NCBI GenBank assembly: GCA_029859085.1
Contig: JAOUDU010000232.1
Span: forward strand, 1-5,422
DNA: 5,422 nucleotides
Reading direction: 5' to 3'
Source: Gammaproteobacteria bacterium
Lineage (GTDB): Bacteria > Pseudomonadota > Gammaproteobacteria > Pseudomonadales > Halieaceae
The position numbers were made by a program, and so were the translations under genes. Each line of letters starts with the position of its first letter. Position 1 is the stretch's first letter. Positions 1-5,422 of this stretch are shown here, piece by piece. Under the pieces are notes generated by a model, which ran no database searches, was not told the origin of the DNA, and saw only the letters and a list, made by a program, of their open reading frames with translations.

Positions 1-1187
1 AGAGGATCGGACATGTTATCGTTCATGCCCAGGTCCAGGTCGGTCAGCATGATGATCGGCGTCTGCAGTCGCTCCGCCAGGTCGAAGGACATGGCGCCGA
101 AGTCGAAGCACTCTTTCGGCGTGGAGGGAAACAGCAATACGTGCTTGGTATCGCCGTGGCTGGCATAGGCCGCCGCCAGCACATCCGATTGCTGGGTGCG
201 GGTGGGCATACCGGTAGAGGGCCCGGCCCGCTGCACGTCGAACAGCACAGTCGGGATCTCGGCGAAATAGGCAAGGCCCAGGAACTCGCTCATCAGGGAC
301 AGGCCGGGGCCACTGGTCGCGGTAAACGCCCGCGCCCCGTTCCAGCTCGCACCGATAACCATGCCGATAGCCGCCAGTTCGTCCTCGGCCTGCACGATCG
401 CATAGTTGCGCCGGCCGGTGCCCGGGTCGATACGCACCCGCCGGGCATACTTTTCGAAAGCATCCACCACCGAAGTCGAGGGTGTGATCGGGTACCAGGC
501 GGCAACCGTCGCACCGCCATAGACGGCCCCGAGGCCCAGCGCGGTATTGCCGTCCAGGAGAATCTTGTCCCCGACCTGGTTGGACGAGGACACGCGGATC
601 CCGATGGGGCATTCAAAATGGTCCATTGCATACTGGTGGCCGAGCTCGAGAGCCTTGATATTGGGCAGGATCAGCTTTTCCTTGCCCTTGAACTGGTCTG
701 ACACCAGGTCGGTGAGCACCTTGAAATCCATGTCCAGCAGGGCCGCGAGCGCGCCCACGTAAATCACGTTCTTGAACAACTGCCGCTGCCGCGGGTCCTT
801 GTACTTCTCATTGCAGATTTGGGTCAGTGGCAGACCGATATTGGTGATGTCAGTACGCACCAGGCGCAGGTCCAGGGGCTTGGTGTTGTCGTAGATAAAG
901 TAACCGCCGGGTTCTATCTCGCGAATATCCTGGGCCATGCTCTGGGGGTTTACCGAGAGAATGATATCCACCCCGCCGCGCCGCCCGAGGTAGCCTTTCT
1001 CGCTGACGCGCACTTCGTACCAGGTGGGCAGGCCCTGGATATTGGAGGGGAAAATATTCTTGGGGCTGACCGGCAGGCCCATCCGGAACAGCGCCTTCGC
1101 AAACAGGTTGTTGGCGCTGGCCGATCCCGTGCCGTTCACATTGGCGAACTTGATGACAAAATCGTTGACCGATTCCAGCCGCTTCAT
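1..1187 (-). CDS. korA: 2-oxoacid:acceptor oxidoreductase, fused gamma/alpha subunit (KorA-type), partial at 3' end
   Basis: This is the catalytic subunit of a CoA-dependent 2-oxoacid oxidoreductase (2-oxoacid + CoA to acyl-CoA + CO2 + two low-potential electrons), acting in the cytoplasm. 395 codons are visible; relatives of this fused type are about 600-620 residues, so roughly the last third lies beyond the left edge. Residues 1-190 form the gamma domain (GTGSASANN near 19-27). From about 205 comes the TPP-enzyme PYR-like alpha domain: YPITPST at 232-238, the acidic EDE at 268-270, TATSGPG at 289-295, and the family signature VQRAGPSTGMPTRTQQSD at 318-335. No Fe-S cysteine motif is visible, as expected when the cluster sits in the beta subunit. 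The ATG at 1187 overlaps the upstream stop (ATGA), with GGGA at 7 nt spacing. The family is secure; 2-oxoglutarate as substrate is inferred from gene context, and pyruvate or other 2-oxoacids are not excluded. Confidence 0.93.
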   Translation of the reverse strand, partial: MKRLESVNDFVIKFANVNGTGSASANNLFAKALFRMGLPVSPKNIFPSNIQGLPTWYEVRVSEKGYLGRRGGVDIILSVNPQSMAQDIREIEPGGYFIYDNTKPLDLRLVRTDITNIGLPLTQICNEKYKDPRQRQLFKNVIYVGALAALLDMDFKVLTDLVSDQFKGKEKLILPNIKALELGHQYAMDHFECPIGIRVSSSNQVGDKILLDGNTALGLGAVYGGATVAAWYPITPSTSVVDAFEKYARRVRIDPGTGRRNYAIVQAEDELAAIGMVIGASWNGARAFTATSGPGLSLMSEFLGLAYFAEIPTVLFDVQRAGPSTGMPTRTQQSDVLAAAYASHGDTKHVLLFPSTPKECFDFGAMSFDLAERLQTPIIMLTDLDLGMNDNMSDP

Positions 1188-2992
1188 ACCAGTGTCCCGC
1201 TCACGTTATAGAGAAATTTCTGCATGTCCCAGGCGCCGGTGGGGCAGCGCTCAGCACACAGCCCGCAGTGCAGGCAGACATCCTCATCCTTGACCATCAC
1301 TCGAGCAGTCGGCAGTTCGGCCGATACGTACAGGTCCTGGCTCAGGTTGTGCGCTGGCGCCGTCAGGCGGGTCCGCAACTCCTTTTGCGGGCCGTTGACA
1401 GTAAAAGTGATGCAGTCTGTCGGGCAGATGTCGACGCAGGCGTCGCACTCAATGCAGCGAACCTCATCGAATACTGTCTGCACGTCGCAGTTCAGGCAGC
1501 GCTCCGCCTCCTTGTAACCGGTGGCGGTATCGAAACCCAGTTCAACTTCCAGCTTGCGATCCTTGAGGAGCTTTTTCAGCGGCGCATGGGGAACCGGGTA
1601 GCGCGGGTCCGGCGCCACGGCGTTGTCGTAGCTCCACTCGTGCACGCCCATTTTCTGGCTCGCCAGGTTGGTCATTGGCGGGGGCCGCTTGCCCACCGAC
1701 TTGTCCTGGCACAGCAGGTTGATACTGATCGCAGCCTGGTGGCCATGGGCCACGGCGGTAATGATGTTCTCGGGACCGAAGGCCGAGTCACCGCCAAAAA
1801 ACACCTTGGGGTTAGTCGACTGGAAAGTGGTCTTGTCGACCACCGGCATGTCCCACTTGTCGAACTCGATTCCAAGGTCGCGCTCGATCCAGGGGAAGGA
1901 ATTCTCCTGGCCGATTGCCATCAGCACATCATCGGCCTCCATGAATACCAGGTCTTCACCCGTGGGCACGAGGCTGCGATTGCCCTTGTCGTCGTAGTGG
2001 GCCTCCACCTTCTCGAACAACATGCCCTTGAGCTTGCCTTTCTCGATGACGAATTCCTTGGGAACGTGGTTGTTGTAGAACGGGATGCCCTCCGCCATCG
2101 CATCCTCTTTTTCCCAGGGGGAAGCCTTCATATCCTCAAAGGGACTGCGCACCACGATGCGCACGTCCTTCCCGCCCATACGCATGGATGTGCGACAGCA
2201 ATCCATGGCGGTGTTGCCGCCACCGAGCACCAGCACCCTCTCGCCGATCCTGTCGGTGTGCTCGAACGCGACACTGGCCAGCCAGTCGATCCCGAGAAAG
2301 ACATGGTCGCGGGCATCTTCCAGCCCGGGCAGGTTCAGGCCCTTGCCGCGCGGGGCGCCGGTGCCGACGAAAACGGCGTCGTAGTCCTTGTCGAGGATAT
2401 CCTTGAGGCTGTCGACCTGGACATTGAAAGTGGCGTTGATACCCATGTTGAGGATGTAATTCACCTCTTCATCCAGCACGCCTATGGGCAGGCGGAACGA
2501 CGGTATCTGGCTGCGCATCATGCCGCCGCCGGCAAACTGGTTGTCGTAGACATCTATGATGTAGCCCAGTGGCGCGAGGTCCCGGGCCACGGTCAGGGAG
2601 GCGGGGCCGGCGCCGATCAGGGCGATGCGCTTGCCGTTCTTCTCCTTGGGGATGAGCGGCAGGCGGGCGGTAATATCATCCTTGTTGTCGGCGGCCACAC
2701 GCTTGAGGCGACAAATTGCTACCGGCTGTTCCTCCACCCGGACGCGGCGACAGGCGGGTTCGCAGGGGCGGTCACAGGTCCGCCCCAGTACTCCTGGAAA
2801 CACGTTGGAGTACCAGTTGATCATATAGGCGTCGGTGTAGCGTTGCGCGGCGATTAGGCGGATGTACTCGGGTACCGGGGTGTGGGCCGGGCAGGCGTAC
2901 TGGCAATCCACCACCTTGTGGAAATACTCGGGATTCTTGATATTCGTCGGTTTCACAATAGCTGCCTGTGTTGTTATGCAGTGATTTTTCAC
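1184..2992 (-). CDS. FAD-dependent NAD(P)H:ferredoxin-type oxidoreductase subunit (GltD-like with C-terminal 2[4Fe-4S] domain), partner of the 2-oxoacid oxidoreductase
   Basis: This 602-residue soluble protein probably passes electrons between the 2-oxoacid oxidoreductase and NAD(P). The N-terminal GltD-like Fe-S segment has C30-x3-C34 and C73-x3-C77-x3-C81, with C94 following. The FAD motif GAGPAS is at 127-132, the pyridine-nucleotide motif GGGNTA at 257-262, and the second FAD-contact segment, FFGGDSAFGPEN, at 398-409. The C-terminal ferredoxin domain has C513-x2-C516-x2-C519-x3-C523 and C573-x2-C576-x2-C579-x3-C583, preceded by C499-x2-C502. Glutamate synthase small subunits lack this ferredoxin end, and no gltB is adjacent. 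The ATGA overlap with the KorA-type gene argues for a KorC-like role as in NADP+-linked 2-oxoglutarate oxidoreductases. The start is uncertain: GTG at 2992 has no visible Shine-Dalgarno, whereas GTG at 2956 (codon 13) follows an AGG at 8 nt and begins just before the conserved-looking region. Whether it uses NADPH or NADH cannot be told. Confidence 0.9.
   Translation of the reverse strand: MKNHCITTQAAIVKPTNIKNPEYFHKVVDCQYACPAHTPVPEYIRLIAAQRYTDAYMINWYSNVFPGVLGRTCDRPCEPACRRVRVEEQPVAICRLKRVAADNKDDITARLPLIPKEKNGKRIALIGAGPASLTVARDLAPLGYIIDVYDNQFAGGGMMRSQIPSFRLPIGVLDEEVNYILNMGINATFNVQVDSLKDILDKDYDAVFVGTGAPRGKGLNLPGLEDARDHVFLGIDWLASVAFEHTDRIGERVLVLGGGNTAMDCCRTSMRMGGKDVRIVVRSPFEDMKASPWEKEDAMAEGIPFYNNHVPKEFVIEKGKLKGMLFEKVEAHYDDKGNRSLVPTGEDLVFMEADDVLMAIGQENSFPWIERDLGIEFDKWDMPVVDKTTFQSTNPKVFFGGDSAFGPENIITAVAHGHQAAISINLLCQDKSVGKRPPPMTNLASQKMGVHEWSYDNAVAPDPRYPVPHAPLKKLLKDRKLEVELGFDTATGYKEAERCLNCDVQTVFDEVRCIECDACVDICPTDCITFTVNGPQKELRTRLTAPAHNLSQDLYVSAELPTARVMVKDEDVCLHCGLCAERCPTGAWDMQKFLYNVSGTLV
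1195..1198 (-). promoter_or_regulatory. Ribosome binding site of the KorA-type gene
   Basis: The minus strand reads GGGA seven bases before the ATG at 1187, inside the last codons of the flavoprotein gene. Together with the ATGA stop/start overlap it fixes the start of the alpha subunit and suggests translational coupling, so the two subunits would be made in similar amounts. Confidence 0.5.
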
Positions 2993-2993
2993 T
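2980..2993. repeat. Short palindrome AGTGA-N4-TCACT at the start of the flavoprotein gene
   Basis: The minus strand reads AGTGAAAAATCACT, two perfect 5-base arms around four A residues. It covers the upstream GTG start candidate at 2992. A 10-base copy of its core, GTGAAAAATC, recurs on the same strand at 3061-3070, with 78 bp between the starts of the two copies. It could be an operator or a small hairpin, especially if translation begins at 2956. Short arms mean chance is a real alternative. Confidence 0.3.
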
Positions 2994-3095
2994 TGAGCAG
3001 ATGCGCCGAAATTGTGTCACAGCTATGCTCGCATTACATCCGGCCAAAGCACTATTACCGGATTTTTCACCATCTTGCCCGGCGCGGTATGAAGG
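2993..3095. other. Intergenic region between the lipoprotein and flavoprotein genes; likely promoter zone
   Basis: This is the only real gap in the window (103 bp, or 139 bp if the flavoprotein starts at 2956). It is more AT-rich than the flanking genes. No hairpin followed by a T-run is seen after the lipoprotein stop, so read-through from ligA is possible. On the minus strand I found no good sigma-70 pair; the nearest is a CATAAC-like -10 at about 2974-2979 without a matching -35. That an oxidoreductase promoter lies here is inferred from the gap and the change of function, not from boxes. Confidence 0.35.

Positions 3096-5422
<2,327 letters not shown>

Noticed and set aside
16..701. Open frames on both strands inside the KorA-type gene (minus 16-612 and 293-631, plus 141-701)
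   Set aside because: They overlap the frame carrying YPITPST and TATSGPG and give Arg/Pro/Gly-rich products without motifs. The real frame has no stop in the window because it runs off the left edge.
1268..2857. A 529-codon open frame on the plus strand, antisense to the flavoprotein gene
   Set aside because: Its product is low-complexity in character (rich in H, V, A, G) with no recognisable domain, while the minus strand carries clear Fe-S and nucleotide-binding motifs. It is the usual antisense shadow of a GC-rich gene.
1184..2992. Annotation as glutamate synthase small subunit (GltD)
   Set aside because: The core is GltD-like, but the C-terminal 2[4Fe-4S] domain, the ATGA overlap with a KorA-type gene and the absence of gltB fit an oxidoreductase electron-transfer subunit better.
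2980..3017. Possible CRP-type site built from TGTGA/TCAC elements
   Set aside because: The CRP consensus needs a 6-base spacer (TGTGA-N6-TCACA). The palindrome has only 4 bases between its arms, and the separate TGTGA at about 3013-3017 has no properly spaced partner.
3041..3062. CCGG...CCGG inverted repeat after the lipoprotein gene as a terminator
   Set aside because: Arms of only four bases, a 14-base loop and no following T-run on the minus strand; it does not meet the form of an intrinsic terminator.

Overview
The window reads as a chromosomal segment of a GC-rich gammaproteobacterium. A marine, Cellvibrionales-like lineage is possible, but that rests on general resemblance only. All four recognised genes lie on the minus strand, so biological order runs from high to low coordinates: ligA (N-terminus cut by the right edge), a small outer-membrane lytic-transglycosylase lipoprotein, a gap of about 100 bp, a flavoprotein with iron-sulphur clusters, and the fused gamma/alpha subunit of a 2-oxoacid:acceptor oxidoreductase (C-terminus cut by the left edge).

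Right half (3096-5422): NAD+-dependent DNA ligase is present from its nucleotidyl-lysine motif to its BRCT domain. Its stop codon overlaps the start of a roughly 209-residue SLT-fold lipoprotein. The two are probably co-transcribed, although one repairs DNA and the other trims peptidoglycan.

Left half (1-2992): a 602-residue protein combines a GltD-like N-terminal Fe-S segment, an FAD/NAD(P)H disulphide-reductase-like core and a C-terminal 2[4Fe-4S] ferredoxin domain. It overlaps by 4 nt (ATGA) with a KorA-type subunit. This arrangement resembles the NADP+-linked 2-oxoglutarate oxidoreductases described from aromatic-degrading Azoarcus/Thauera, where a flavoprotein subunit joins KorA and KorB so that the enzyme exchanges electrons with a pyridine nucleotide and not only with free ferredoxin. 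The TPP-binding beta subunit is expected just beyond position 1. This is the most interesting content of the window, but it looks like a known family rather than a new system.

The only non-coding stretch (2993-3095, perhaps to 2957) holds a short palindrome and a repeated 10-mer that may be regulatory. I saw no tRNA, rRNA, CRISPR array, insertion sequence, phage gene or convincing terminator.
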